Part shown: one piece after another, positions 1 through 7,799 of the stretch
How positions within the stretch are numbered: position 1 is the first letter of the stretch
Layout: every line of letters starts with the position of its first letter
Assembly: GCF_007625075.1 (NCBI RefSeq)
Contig: NZ_QMIE01000010.1
Coordinates: 1 to 64,000 of the forward strand
Length of the DNA: 64,000 nucleotides
DNA from: Oceanidesulfovibrio indonesiensis
Lineage (GTDB): Bacteria > Desulfobacterota > Desulfovibrionia > Desulfovibrionales > Desulfovibrionaceae
Direction: 5' to 3'
The notes under the pieces: model-generated
The model's database searches: none
What the model was told of the DNA's origin: nothing
The model's input: the letters and a program-made list of their open reading frames with translations, nothing else
Translations under genes and position numbers: made by a program

Positions 1-1
1 T

Positions 2-232
2 GTCGGCAACTCGGAAAATGCGGTGCTCAGCCAAGTCTATGTGGCGATGATCGTCCACCTGCTGCTGGCGTACCTGAAGTTCCGCTCCAAGATCGGTTGG
101 AGCCTCCAGGAGATGATCCAGTTGCTCCAGCTCAATGTGTTCAAGCGTACGGACCTGGAGGCGTTCTTCAAACCGCCAGGGAAAATCTCAAAGATCGATG
201 CCAGTTATCCGCTGCTGGCAATGGCGAGTTAA
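2..232 (+). CDS. IS4-type transposase, C-terminal fragment (5' part outside window)
   Basis: The reading frame is open from the left edge and ends with TAA at 230-232. The visible tail (VGNSENAVLSQVYVAMIVHLL onward, then KIGWSLQEMIQLLQLNVF) resembles the conserved C-terminus of IS4-family DDE transposases. The upstream catalytic part lies outside the window, so intactness cannot be judged. The bases just after the stop (ccggacagcaatg, 233-245) look like the kind of terminal inverted repeat that closes such elements, but the partner end is not visible. The element would mark the left border of the AT-rich insert that follows. Confidence 0.75.
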   Translation, partial: VGNSENAVLSQVYVAMIVHLLLAYLKFRSKIGWSLQEMIQLLQLNVFKRTDLEAFFKPPGKISKIDASYPLLAMAS

Positions 233-245
233 CCGGACAGCAATG
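233..245. repeat. possible right terminal inverted repeat of the IS4-type element
   Basis: ccggacagcaatg follows the transposase stop codon directly, where a right end would be expected. The left end is outside the window, so pairing cannot be checked. Confidence 0.3.
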
Positions 246-338
246 TCCTTCTATTTATTAGGTCAAATTTGTTGATAACTCCACAATTGTGCCTTCTTAG
301 CATTTATCAGTTCATCATGCCGCAGCGACTGCAATAAC

Positions 339-1250
339 ATGACAATAAAAAGTAAAATCACTGTTCAGCTCCCTGAAAGATTCAATGCTAGCACTATGAC
401 TGGCTTTATCGAGAGCATTCTTGACAATGAGCTCAAGCCGAATAGTAATCATATAATCATAGATTTTACGAATCTATCCTTCATTACTTCTGAGGGTGTC
501 GTCATACTACACAACATTACTTTATGGCTTACGAGAAATAACGTTAAGACACAATTCCGAATTCCTCGTCTTTCGAATTCTCCAGGACAAGCTAATGCGC
601 TCAAGTACTTGGATGATACCGGATTTTTCCAACTACACCTACATGAAAGACTCTGGGATTCCTCTAAACTTAGAAGTACTACCATTGAAATCAAAGAAGT
701 CGCTATTGAACAATATATACAGTGGTTGAACTTTACGTTTTTCCCTTGGCTAAGTGGTAGACTTAACCAGCAGGAAACTGGATTTGCTGAACTCAACACT
801 TGCCTTCAAGAAATATTTAATAACATCCGAGATCATTCTCAGGAGGATATCGGTTGTGTTTTTGCGCAGCACTACCCCGCTAAGAACCGAGTGGATATAT
901 CAATTTCTGACTTCGGCGTTGGAATACCGAACACTGTGAGAAAAGTTAATGCCTTAATTTCTGATGAAAAGGCTTTGGCCCTTGCGACAGAAGAAGGATT
1001 TACTTCAGGCCAAACTATCAGGAATCGCGGAGCAGGACTACACTACCTACTTGAATGTGTCACTTTGACATTTAATGGTTGCCTCAAAATATATTCTGGC
1101 TTTGGTGAACTTAAATCATATTCGAGAAAAAACGCGGCACACTATAGAACTACCAAGAACAACTGCTTTTACCCTGGCACACTATTAAGTATTTCAGTTG
1201 ACGATAGAATAATATTCACTGGCGACGAGGAGGAAGACTTCTCATGGTAA
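339..1250 (+). CDS. STAS-like domain fused to GHKL-type ATPase
   Basis: This 303-residue protein has two parts. Residues about 1-110 resemble a STAS fold (IIIDFTNLSFITSEGVVIL, the usual strand before a phospho-acceptor-type loop). Residues about 145-290 form a GHKL ATP-binding domain with an N box (QEIFNNIRDHS), a G1 box (DFGVGIP) and a G2 box (NRGAGL). There is no histidine-phosphorylation helix, so it resembles anti-sigma-factor kinases of the SpoIIAB/RsbW type rather than a sensor kinase. Codon use is strikingly AT-rich compared with everything downstream of 1.7 kb. It overlaps the next gene by 7 bases and should be co-translated with it. No clear ribosome site precedes ATG 339. Its substrate is unknown. 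Confidence 0.7.
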   Translation: MTIKSKITVQLPERFNASTMTGFIESILDNELKPNSNHIIIDFTNLSFITSEGVVILHNITLWLTRNNVKTQFRIPRLSNSPGQANALKYLDDTGFFQLHLHERLWDSSKLRSTTIEIKEVAIEQYIQWLNFTFFPWLSGRLNQQETGFAELNTCLQEIFNNIRDHSQEDIGCVFAQHYPAKNRVDISISDFGVGIPNTVRKVNALISDEKALALATEEGFTSGQTIRNRGAGLHYLLECVTLTFNGCLKIYSGFGELKSYSRKNAAHYRTTKNNCFYPGTLLSISVDDRIIFTGDEEEDFSW

Positions 1251-1549
1251 TAAATATAACAAATTTAACAAAAAATGCTTCAACATACGAAGACGGCATT
1301 GTTGTATTTAAAGTAATAAAAAATCATCTCGACCAAGGCCACACCATACGCCTTTCATTTTCTGGCATTCATAATGTCCCGTCTTCATTTGTTAACTCTG
1401 CCGTAATTCAACTGCTGGAGCACTATTCTTTTGATTTTATACGCGAGCACCTTTTCTTCATAAACACAACAAAACAAATCAATGATATGATCAGACGTCG
1501 CTTTGCATTTGAAATATCGAGAGACATGTCATCTAAAACAAGGCATTAA
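1244..1549 (+). CDS. STAS-like (DUF4325-type) protein
   Basis: This 101-residue protein has a beta-alpha pattern (TIRLSFSGIHNVPSSFVNSAV) typical of the STAS-like DUF4325 family, which is often found beside GHKL ATPases. Its ATG lies inside the end of the preceding gene (ATGGTAA) and has a strong ribosome site (gaggaggaag, 1228-1237) within that gene. The pair therefore looks like a kinase/antagonist partner-switch module. It is AT-rich, consistent with acquisition together with the ATPase gene. No sigma factor or effector gene is visible next to it. Confidence 0.65.
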   Translation: MVINITNLTKNASTYEDGIVVFKVIKNHLDQGHTIRLSFSGIHNVPSSFVNSAVIQLLEHYSFDFIREHLFFINTTKQINDMIRRRFAFEISRDMSSKTRH

Positions 1550-1599
1550 CTTTTTTCAACGACTCTTGCGTTACGCCTTATTCTGTTGTGATAAATATT

Positions 1600-1628
1600 G
1601 GCCGCTCCCCCATCCGGAAGGAGCGGCC
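1600..1628 (+). terminator. hairpin, possible terminator of the STAS/ATPase pair
   Basis: A perfect 9-bp stem (ggccgctcc / ggagcggcc) with an 11-base loop sits 50 bases after the DUF4325-type stop. The plus-strand tail (tcattcatt) is only moderately T-rich. It could act from either side, since the minus-strand tail is aatatttat. Confidence 0.45.
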
Positions 1629-1667
1629 TCATTCATTCCATATTCAAGCCAGCTTGCAGCTCTATTC

Positions 1668-1783
1668 CTGGGAGCAAGAAATTTTAAACTTCTTGCTCCC
1701 GCGGCGTTCGCCGCGTGGCCCCGCCTGGAGCGTGGCCGTCCTTATAACTGGGCCGCGAAAATGTAAGAATTTTCTGCTCCCAG
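1668..1783. repeat. 116-bp intergenic element with inverted ends
   Basis: The element is bounded by ctgggagca (1668-1676) and its exact complement tgctcccag (1775-1783), with further partial complementarity inward. Inside are a perfect 11-bp hairpin (1670-1680 with 1690-1700) and a short gcggc/gccgc hairpin (1701-1714). It starts 6 bases beyond the nifB stop codon and fills the gap between the foreign AT-rich segment and the nif locus. It may be a mobile palindromic element; the hairpins have no T-tract typical of a terminator. Confidence 0.5.
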
Positions 1784-1788
1784 TAATA

Positions 1789-3060
1789 TCAGCAGCCCTC
1801 GCCCGAGCCGCCGCACGCCGTGCCGCAGGTGCTGGGCTTTTTGTGCATCAGCTTGCTCAGGTCGCCGCCCTGGTAGACGGCCTCCAGGCCCTGCTCGATG
1901 AAGCCGGACATCGCCACCACCGTGACGCCGGATTTCTCCAGCACTTCCCGCGGCGTGGGGCCTATGGCCGCGCAGAGCAGCGCGCGGCAGTCCTTGAGCG
2001 AGGCGGCGAGCGCTTCCCAGCGTTTGGGGCCGCCGCCGATGTCCGGGGCGTCGCGCTCCTCGATCATCTCGAAGGTCCCGTCCTTTTCCGTCCATATCTG
2101 GAGCACGGGCGCCTCGCCCAGGTGCTGGTTCACGAGCAGGCCTTCATGGCTGGTTACGGCCACATGCGGCCGGGCCTCGAAGCGGGGTATCTCCATGGTC
2201 GAACACTCCTTGAGGCAGCTTGAGAGTTCGCCGGAACGGTCTTCGTCCAACAGACCCACGGCGTCCGCCCGGCAACGCCGGCAGTGACGCATGAGCGGCA
2301 GGTGCTGCTCCGCGGCGGCGCGGGCCTTGCGCAGCATCTCGCCCCCGGGCTCCTCCAGATCGCCGAAGGGCGTGCCTTCCACGGGCTTCACGGGCAGCAC
2401 GTTGAGTATGTCCACACCGAGCTCCTTCATGGTCACGGCGATGTCCTCCACGTGCTCGTCGTTCACGCCGGGGATCAGGATGGTGTTGATCTTGACGATC
2501 ATGCCCAGGCCCTTTGCCTTCTTGATGGCGCTGAGCTGGCGGGAAAGCAGCAGTTCCGCACCCTCGCGGCCCTGGTAGACGACCTTGCCGTCGCGCACCC
2601 AGCCGTAGATCTTCGCGCCGATGGCCGGGTCCACCGCGTTGACCGTCACGGTGATATGGCTCACGCCGGCGGCCGCGAGCTCGTCCAGCTTTTCTTCCAG
2701 GGCCAGGCCGTTGGAGGAGAGACAGAACAAGAGGTCCGGGTGCTTCTCATGCAGCCGGCGGATGGTCTCCAGCGTTTCGTTCTGGTTGGCCATGGGGTCT
2801 CCCGGGCCGGCGATGCCCACCACGGAGATGCGCGGCTCCTTTTCGAGCACGCGGTCCATGTAGCGCGCGGCCTGGGCCGGGGCGAGAATTGCCGAGGTCA
2901 CACCGGGCCGGCTCTCGTTCACGCAGTCGTAGCGGCGGTTGCAGAAGTTGCACTTGATATTGCAGCGCGGCGCCACCGGCAGGTGCACCCGGCCGTAGCT
3001 GCCCTTGGCGTCTTTGTTGAAACAGGGATGGCGTTCGGAGTTCGGGAGTGTGGTTCTCAT
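1789..3060 (-). CDS. nifB: nitrogenase cofactor biosynthesis protein NifB
   Basis: This 423-residue protein is a radical SAM enzyme that builds the 8Fe-9S-C core (NifB-co) for FeMo-co. It has the N-terminal HPCF, the SAM-cluster motif CNIKCNFC (Cys33, 37, 40) followed by RRYDC and NESRPGV, and the second cysteine motif HCRRCRADAVG (Cys260, 263). A C-terminal NifX-like domain (about 295-395) ends in a Cys/Gly-rich tail. Start ATG 3060 is preferred because an aaagga site lies 10 bases upstream; an ATG 9 bases earlier is too close to that site. It is the last gene of the nif operon, 80 bases after nifN. Confidence 0.95.
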   Translation of the reverse strand: MRTTLPNSERHPCFNKDAKGSYGRVHLPVAPRCNIKCNFCNRRYDCVNESRPGVTSAILAPAQAARYMDRVLEKEPRISVVGIAGPGDPMANQNETLETIRRLHEKHPDLLFCLSSNGLALEEKLDELAAAGVSHITVTVNAVDPAIGAKIYGWVRDGKVVYQGREGAELLLSRQLSAIKKAKGLGMIVKINTILIPGVNDEHVEDIAVTMKELGVDILNVLPVKPVEGTPFGDLEEPGGEMLRKARAAAEQHLPLMRHCRRCRADAVGLLDEDRSGELSSCLKECSTMEIPRFEARPHVAVTSHEGLLVNQHLGEAPVLQIWTEKDGTFEMIEERDAPDIGGGPKRWEALAASLKDCRALLCAAIGPTPREVLEKSGVTVVAMSGFIEQGLEAVYQGGDLSKLMHKKPSTCGTACGGSGEGC

Positions 3061-3141
3061 GGCGGTCATATCCTTTGCGCCGCTTGGGCGCGGACTCGCA
3101 GACTGGTGAAAGCGAAGTATTCCAGCAGACTGTGCAGGATG

Positions 3142-4530
3142 CTAGATGTAACCCCAGCCAAGTGGCGAATCGGCCTGCTTCTTTTCAATGACTGCGTTCA
3201 CAAGCCGGTCGAAGAGGGCGAGGGTTCCCTTGTAGCCAAGGTGCATGGTCCGCTGAGCGCCGAAGCGGTCATGGACGGGAAAACCCACCCGCACCAAAGG
3301 CACGCTCCAGTCGCGCGCCATGCGGTAGCCCTTGGAGTTTCCTATGACGAGGTCCGGCGCGAGTCGCTCGGCCTCGTTTCTTATCTCGTAGAAGTCCACG
3401 CCGGGCATGACCTTGGGCGGCTCGCGCAGAATGCCGTCTGTTGCTTCCTCGATGGCCGCGGGCAGACGGCCGGAATTGCCGCCGGAGGCCACGAGCACTG
3501 GCTGGATGCCGATCTCCGTGAGCATGGCGACTAGGCCGGCCACGAGGTCTTCCTCGCCATAGACCACGGCGCGTTTGCCGGAGATGTACTTGTGGCCGTC
3601 CACCATGGCGTCCAGCAGCCGGCCGCGTTCCTTGACGTGGCGGGTCGGGGTCTCCCGGCCGCTTATCGCGTCCAGAGCGGCGAAGAAGGCGTCCGAGTTG
3701 CGCAGGCCGATGGGCATGGGCAGTCGATGGAGGTTTACGCCGTGGTTTTCCTGCAGGGCCGTGCCGCCGGTCTTTTCCGCACCGGCCAGCACCGCGCCCA
3801 GTTCCACCGTGGCGCGCGCGCCGGACATGGCGCGGACGGCCTCCACGGGCGTGCCGCCGGAAGGGATTTTCTCGTAGTCTTCCAGGGCCGGACCATCGAG
3901 GGTGTCGGAGTAGTCCGGCAGCATGGTCACGGCCAGACCGTAGTCATCAAAGATGTCGCGCAGGTGGCGCAGATCCTCGGGCGAGACGAAACCAGGGAGC
4001 AGATTCACGCCTTTGTGGCGCTCAACGGCCGGGTCCGGCAGTTGTTCGCAGACCGCGCGCACCGCGGCGTGGAAGCCTTCCATGTGCGAGCCCTGGTAGG
4101 AGGGCGTGGCGACCCACACGAGGGTGGGCAGGTCCAGGTCGCCGAACTCCTTCCGGAACTCGTGCAGGATCATGGGTACGTCGTCGCCGATGGTCTCGGT
4201 GAGGCAGGTAGTGGCCACGCCGATGACCTCGGCCCCGTACTTCTTCATCACGTTGATGAGGCCAAGCTTGAGATTGGGGCCGCCGCCGTAGATGGCGTGC
4301 TTTTCACCGAGGGCGGAGGAGGCGATGTCCACAGGCTCGCGGTAGTGGCTGATGAGGTAGCGCCGCATGTAGGTGGCGCAGCCCTGGGAGCCGTGCAGGA
4401 AAGGCACGGCGCCTTCGATGCCGCGAAAGACCACGGACGCGCCCAGCGGGGAGCAGGCCTTGCAGGCGTTGGTGGTGGAGACGTAGTCCACCTTCTCGGG
4501 CTTGATTCTTTCGATGGTTTCGACGGTCAT
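3142..4530 (-). CDS. nifN: nitrogenase MoFe cofactor scaffold subunit NifN
   Basis: NifN is the beta-like subunit of the NifEN scaffold on which NifB-co is matured to FeMo-co. The 462-residue protein keeps the family signatures TTNACKACSPLGAS, HGSQGCATYMRRYLISHYREP and TTCLTETIGDD. Start ATG 4530 overlaps the nifE stop in an ATGA junction and has aaggagg 8 bases upstream. A longer in-frame start 21 bases earlier lies within nifE and lacks such a site. It is translationally coupled to nifE. Confidence 0.95.
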   Translation of the reverse strand: MTVETIERIKPEKVDYVSTTNACKACSPLGASVVFRGIEGAVPFLHGSQGCATYMRRYLISHYREPVDIASSALGEKHAIYGGGPNLKLGLINVMKKYGAEVIGVATTCLTETIGDDVPMILHEFRKEFGDLDLPTLVWVATPSYQGSHMEGFHAAVRAVCEQLPDPAVERHKGVNLLPGFVSPEDLRHLRDIFDDYGLAVTMLPDYSDTLDGPALEDYEKIPSGGTPVEAVRAMSGARATVELGAVLAGAEKTGGTALQENHGVNLHRLPMPIGLRNSDAFFAALDAISGRETPTRHVKERGRLLDAMVDGHKYISGKRAVVYGEEDLVAGLVAMLTEIGIQPVLVASGGNSGRLPAAIEEATDGILREPPKVMPGVDFYEIRNEAERLAPDLVIGNSKGYRMARDWSVPLVRVGFPVHDRFGAQRTMHLGYKGTLALFDRLVNAVIEKKQADSPLGWGYI

Positions 4531-5966
4531 ATCGCGCCCTCCTTCATGCATTCTTCAGGCGCACCCAGGCTGCATGCGGAGTCTATATTGTTGGACTCAA
4601 GAGAGGCTTTCTTTCCTGCCGTGCGGCGGGGCACGAATCGCCATACCGGGCTCATCACTGTGCGGTGGACTTCCTCGGCGAAGTTGACCATGCCGACGAA
4701 ACCTTCCAGGCACTCCTTGCGCTCGTGGTTGTGGTCGCAGAAGCCCACGCCGAGTTTGTAGGCGATGGGCCGCTCCTTGACGCCGCCCACGAAGATGTCC
4801 ACGTCTTTCTCTTTGATAAATGCCTGGAGTTCCAGCGGGTTGGAGTCGTCCACGATGATGGTGCCAGGATCGGTGATGGCCTCAAGCTCGGCATAGTCCT
4901 CCCTGGTGCCGGTCTGGGAGCCGACAATGGCGGTCTGCATGCCGAGGTGTCTAAAAGTCTTGACAAGAGAGAACGCCTTGAACGCGCCGCCCACATAGAT
5001 CGCGGCCTTCTTGCCTTCCAGGTCTTTGCGCAACTCTTTGATGCGCGGCATGATCGCCCTGATCTCTTCGGACACTACCTTCTTGGTGCGCTCCATGATT
5101 CCGGGGTCCTTTTCCGCAAAGAACCGCGCGACGTCGTAGAGCGCCTCGGACATGTCCTCGATGCCGAAATAGGAAACGCGGATGTAGGGGATGCCGTACT
5201 CCTCCTCCATCATCCTGGCGAAGGGCAGCGTGGCGCCGGAACACTGGACCACATTGAGCGCAGCGCCGTGGGAGCGTCGGATGTCCCCCACCCGGCCGTC
5301 GCCCGTGACGTTGGCCACGGTCTGCACGCCCATGCGCTCGAAGTAGTCGCGGATCACCCAAATCTCTCCGGCCAGGTTGAAGTCGCCGAGCAGGTTGATG
5401 GACAGGGGCGAGATGTCGTCGATGGGCGCAGTGCCGGCCAGACGGATCATAGCCTTGCACGCGGCGTCGTAACCCTCGCGCTTGTTGCCCTTGAAGCCCT
5501 CGGACTGGACCGGGATGACGGGGACGCCCTTCTCCTTTTCCACGCGCCTGCAGACGGCCTCCATGTCGTCGCCGATGATGCCGACTATACAGGTTGAATA
5601 GACGAATGCGGCTTTAGGCTCGTGCCGGTCGATGAGCTCGCAGAGCGCGCGGTACAGCTTCTGCTCGCCGCCGAAGACCACGTCGTTCTCCCTGAGGTCC
5701 GTGGAAAAGGACAGGCGGTGCAGCTCCGGTCCGGAAGAGACTGCGCCGCGGATGTCCCACGTGTAGGCGGCGCAGCCGATGGGGCCGTGCACCAGGTGCA
5801 GGGCGTCGGCTATGGGATAGAGCACGACCCGGGAACCGCAGAACACGCAGGCGCGCTGGCTCACGGCGCCGGCCAGGCTGTCGCGGTTGCAGGCCATGTC
5901 GAACGGCTCGGCCCCGCCCTTCACATGTATCTGGTTCTTCCGGTCTTCAAAAATTGGCTGCGTCAT
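4527..5966 (-). CDS. nifE: nitrogenase MoFe cofactor scaffold subunit NifE
   Basis: This 479-residue alpha-like subunit of the NifEN scaffold has QRACVFCGSRVVLYPI, LHLVHGPIGCAAYTWDIRGA and YSTCIVGIIGDD, which supply the cluster-binding cysteines (Cys40, Cys65 and one near 123). It is preceded by aaggaag and followed by nifN with a 4-base overlap. A GC-rich repeat (6040-6130) separates it from the ferredoxin gene upstream. Confidence 0.95.
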   Translation of the reverse strand: MTQPIFEDRKNQIHVKGGAEPFDMACNRDSLAGAVSQRACVFCGSRVVLYPIADALHLVHGPIGCAAYTWDIRGAVSSGPELHRLSFSTDLRENDVVFGGEQKLYRALCELIDRHEPKAAFVYSTCIVGIIGDDMEAVCRRVEKEKGVPVIPVQSEGFKGNKREGYDAACKAMIRLAGTAPIDDISPLSINLLGDFNLAGEIWVIRDYFERMGVQTVANVTGDGRVGDIRRSHGAALNVVQCSGATLPFARMMEEEYGIPYIRVSYFGIEDMSEALYDVARFFAEKDPGIMERTKKVVSEEIRAIMPRIKELRKDLEGKKAAIYVGGAFKAFSLVKTFRHLGMQTAIVGSQTGTREDYAELEAITDPGTIIVDDSNPLELQAFIKEKDVDIFVGGVKERPIAYKLGVGFCDHNHERKECLEGFVGMVNFAEEVHRTVMSPVWRFVPRRTAGKKASLESNNIDSACSLGAPEECMKEGAI

Positions 5967-6039
5967 TACGTCTTCCTTGGGCTATTCCAGCAGATTTTTT
6001 AAACAATTGGCTCGTAACGTCCTCAATCCTTTTCTCGGT

Positions 6040-6132
6040 TGCCGAGGGGCTTTCCGCCAGGGAGCATTGCCCCCTGGACCCAGGTCAGGGGTCCAGGGGA
6101 TCACCGATCCCCTGGCCGCCGGGGGCTTTTTC
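6040..6132. repeat. GC-rich intergenic palindromic repeat inside the nif operon
   Basis: The segment contains nested inverted repeats: cccctggacc (6071-6080) with ggtccagggg (6090-6099), and ccaggggatc (6093-6102) with gatcccctgg (6106-6115). The two stems share bases, so two alternative hairpins are possible. It ends in ggggctttttcttt on the plus strand. It lies between the ferredoxin gene and nifE, both on the minus strand, so it would be transcribed inside the nif message. Confidence 0.6.
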
Positions 6133-6153
6133 TTTGTTGTCGTCGTAATGTCG

Positions 6154-6456
6154 TTAGTCCAATGCGTATTCTTCAGCCACGCCGCCCTCTTCCAGGGCGT
6201 CCAGAATAGCGTCCACGGCTTCCTCGCTGTCCACGTTGCCGTACCAGAGATTGTTCGGGTGGATGACGATCACGGGGCCGTCGTCGCATTGCTTGAGACA
6301 ACCGGTCGTGGTGAGCAGGGCGTCTAAACCGCGATCCAGAACCTCTTCCTCGATATACTGAGCGAGGCCGTCGGTCTTCTTGTGGCAGACGCCCTTGGGT
6401 TCACCCTTGGCGCGGAATGATTGACACATGAGAATGTGATACGTGGGCTTGGCCAT
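6154..6456 (-). CDS. thioredoxin-like 2Fe-2S ferredoxin of the nif cluster
   Basis: This 100-residue protein shows MCQSFRAKGEPKGVC, LTTTGCLKQCDDGP and VIHPNNLWYGNV, the signature of thioredoxin-fold 2Fe-2S ferredoxins, with four cysteines arranged as two pairs. Its position between the NifB-like gene and nifE suggests an electron carrier for nitrogenase or cofactor maturation; that role is inferred. Start ATG 6456 is chosen because gaaggaggaa lies just upstream. The open frame extends 27 bases further without a ribosome site. Confidence 0.85.
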   Translation of the reverse strand: MAKPTYHILMCQSFRAKGEPKGVCHKKTDGLAQYIEEEVLDRGLDALLTTTGCLKQCDDGPVIVIHPNNLWYGNVDSEEAVDAILDALEEGGVAEEYALD

Positions 6457-6495
6457 TGATCTGTTCCTCCTTCGCCATCTCAAGGCGAATGGTGG

Positions 6496-7698
6496 TTATT
6501 GTCTTCCTTTGCCCCGGCCTTTCGGCTTGATGCCGAAAGCGTGGAGCACTGCCCCTTGCAGTGGGGCGTCGTTGTAGACGCGTACGTCGATGCCGTATTC
6601 GGCAAGAATGGTGCGCGGATTATCCCCGGCGCCGGCGGCAATGAGTACCTTGACGTCCGGAAGCACCTCGGCGAGGGCTTTCCAGCGATCGCTGCCGCCC
6701 CCACGGGGGGGAGTCAGGCGCGCCTCGCGCAAGGTGACGAGGCCGTTGTCGTTGCCATAGACAAGGAGCTTTTCGGCATGGCCAAGGTGGACGTCCACAG
6801 CCTCGCCGTCGGACGTTGCCACGGCCACATATGGCCGGTTGCGATCCGGCATGGGGCGGTCCGTCACGACGTCCGCTTCTGTCGCGAGCTTGATTCGCCG
6901 CAGCAGGATTGCAGCTTCCTCCTCGCCGAGCAGTGATGCGCCATCGCCTCCCATGTCGCCGAGTTGAGCATCCGGCACGACGGTGCGGACAGCGCTGAGC
7001 GCTTCGTCCATATCGGCTTGCGTTGCGGGCCGGGCCTTGCCCAGGCCGGACTTCTCCCGCGGCTCGAAGGGCACGAGTTCGATACGATCCACGCCCCAGT
7101 TCTTCAGTCTCTCAGCGATTTCAGCCACGTTGGCCTTGTTGACTTCCGGAGCCACCGGCACGACGGCGGTCACGCGCAGGCCGTGGTGTTTGGCTTCGGC
7201 AACGCCCTTTTCCTGCTGGGATACGAAAACTTGCATGGCCTCTTCCCCACGCAGGGAGCGCTTGCCAGTGCGTATGAATGCCACGAAGCTGCCGAGCCGA
7301 AGCGGATCGGTATCGGCCACGGCCAGCCTGACTTCCTTGACTCCGGCTTCGGCCAGATCCCGGGCGTATCCGGGCAGGGCCAGACCATTGGTCGCCACGC
7401 TGATGCGCACATCCGGATGGCGCTCGGCCACGAGCTGCGCCGTCGCGAGTGCCTCATCGGGGCGGGCCAGCGGCTCCCCGGGACCGGACAGGCAGACTTC
7501 CACGGATACCTCGACCTTCTGCAGAATCGCATCGAGGTAACCAGCCGCCTCCCTGGGCGTAAGCGTCTCGGAAGCGACGCCGTCGGGAGCGGTGAAGACG
7601 CAGTCCAGATTCCTGTCGCAGAAGCGGCACTGCACGTTGCAGAGCGCCGAGACGGGAAGCCTGATCCGGCTGAGGGTATGCGCGGTTGTGGACGTCAC
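6496..7698 (-). CDS. NifB-like radical SAM protein with NifX-like domain (divergent paralogue)
   Basis: This 400-residue protein has the same two-part plan as NifB: a radical SAM domain with CNVQCRFC (Cys20, 24, 27) and a later cysteine in RNLDC, then a NifX-like domain (about 280-390). It lacks the N-terminal HPCF, the NESRPGV segment and the HCRRCRADAVG motif of true NifB; the equivalent region (QLGDMGGDGASLL) has no cysteine. It therefore probably does not make NifB-co as canonical NifB does. GTG 7698 is chosen as start because ggag lies 6 bases upstream; an in-frame ATG at 7776 would add residues unlike NifB. It sits between nifK and the ferredoxin gene. Confidence 0.8.
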   Translation of the reverse strand: MTSTTAHTLSRIRLPVSALCNVQCRFCDRNLDCVFTAPDGVASETLTPREAAGYLDAILQKVEVSVEVCLSGPGEPLARPDEALATAQLVAERHPDVRISVATNGLALPGYARDLAEAGVKEVRLAVADTDPLRLGSFVAFIRTGKRSLRGEEAMQVFVSQQEKGVAEAKHHGLRVTAVVPVAPEVNKANVAEIAERLKNWGVDRIELVPFEPREKSGLGKARPATQADMDEALSAVRTVVPDAQLGDMGGDGASLLGEEEAAILLRRIKLATEADVVTDRPMPDRNRPYVAVATSDGEAVDVHLGHAEKLLVYGNDNGLVTLREARLTPPRGGGSDRWKALAEVLPDVKVLIAAGAGDNPRTILAEYGIDVRVYNDAPLQGAVLHAFGIKPKGRGKGRQ

Positions 7699-7799
7699 GA
7701 TGTCTCCATGAAGTTGTTTCCCTGATTGGGCGCGCTGCCGGCGAGGCGACGAGTGCCGGCCGCGCGCCCTGCCCAAGGGAGTGTGTGAGAGTCCCGGTG

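Noticed and set aside
2284-3534. Long plus-strand open frame opposite nifB and nifN
   Set aside because: His/Gly/Ala-rich shadow of two well-supported nif genes.
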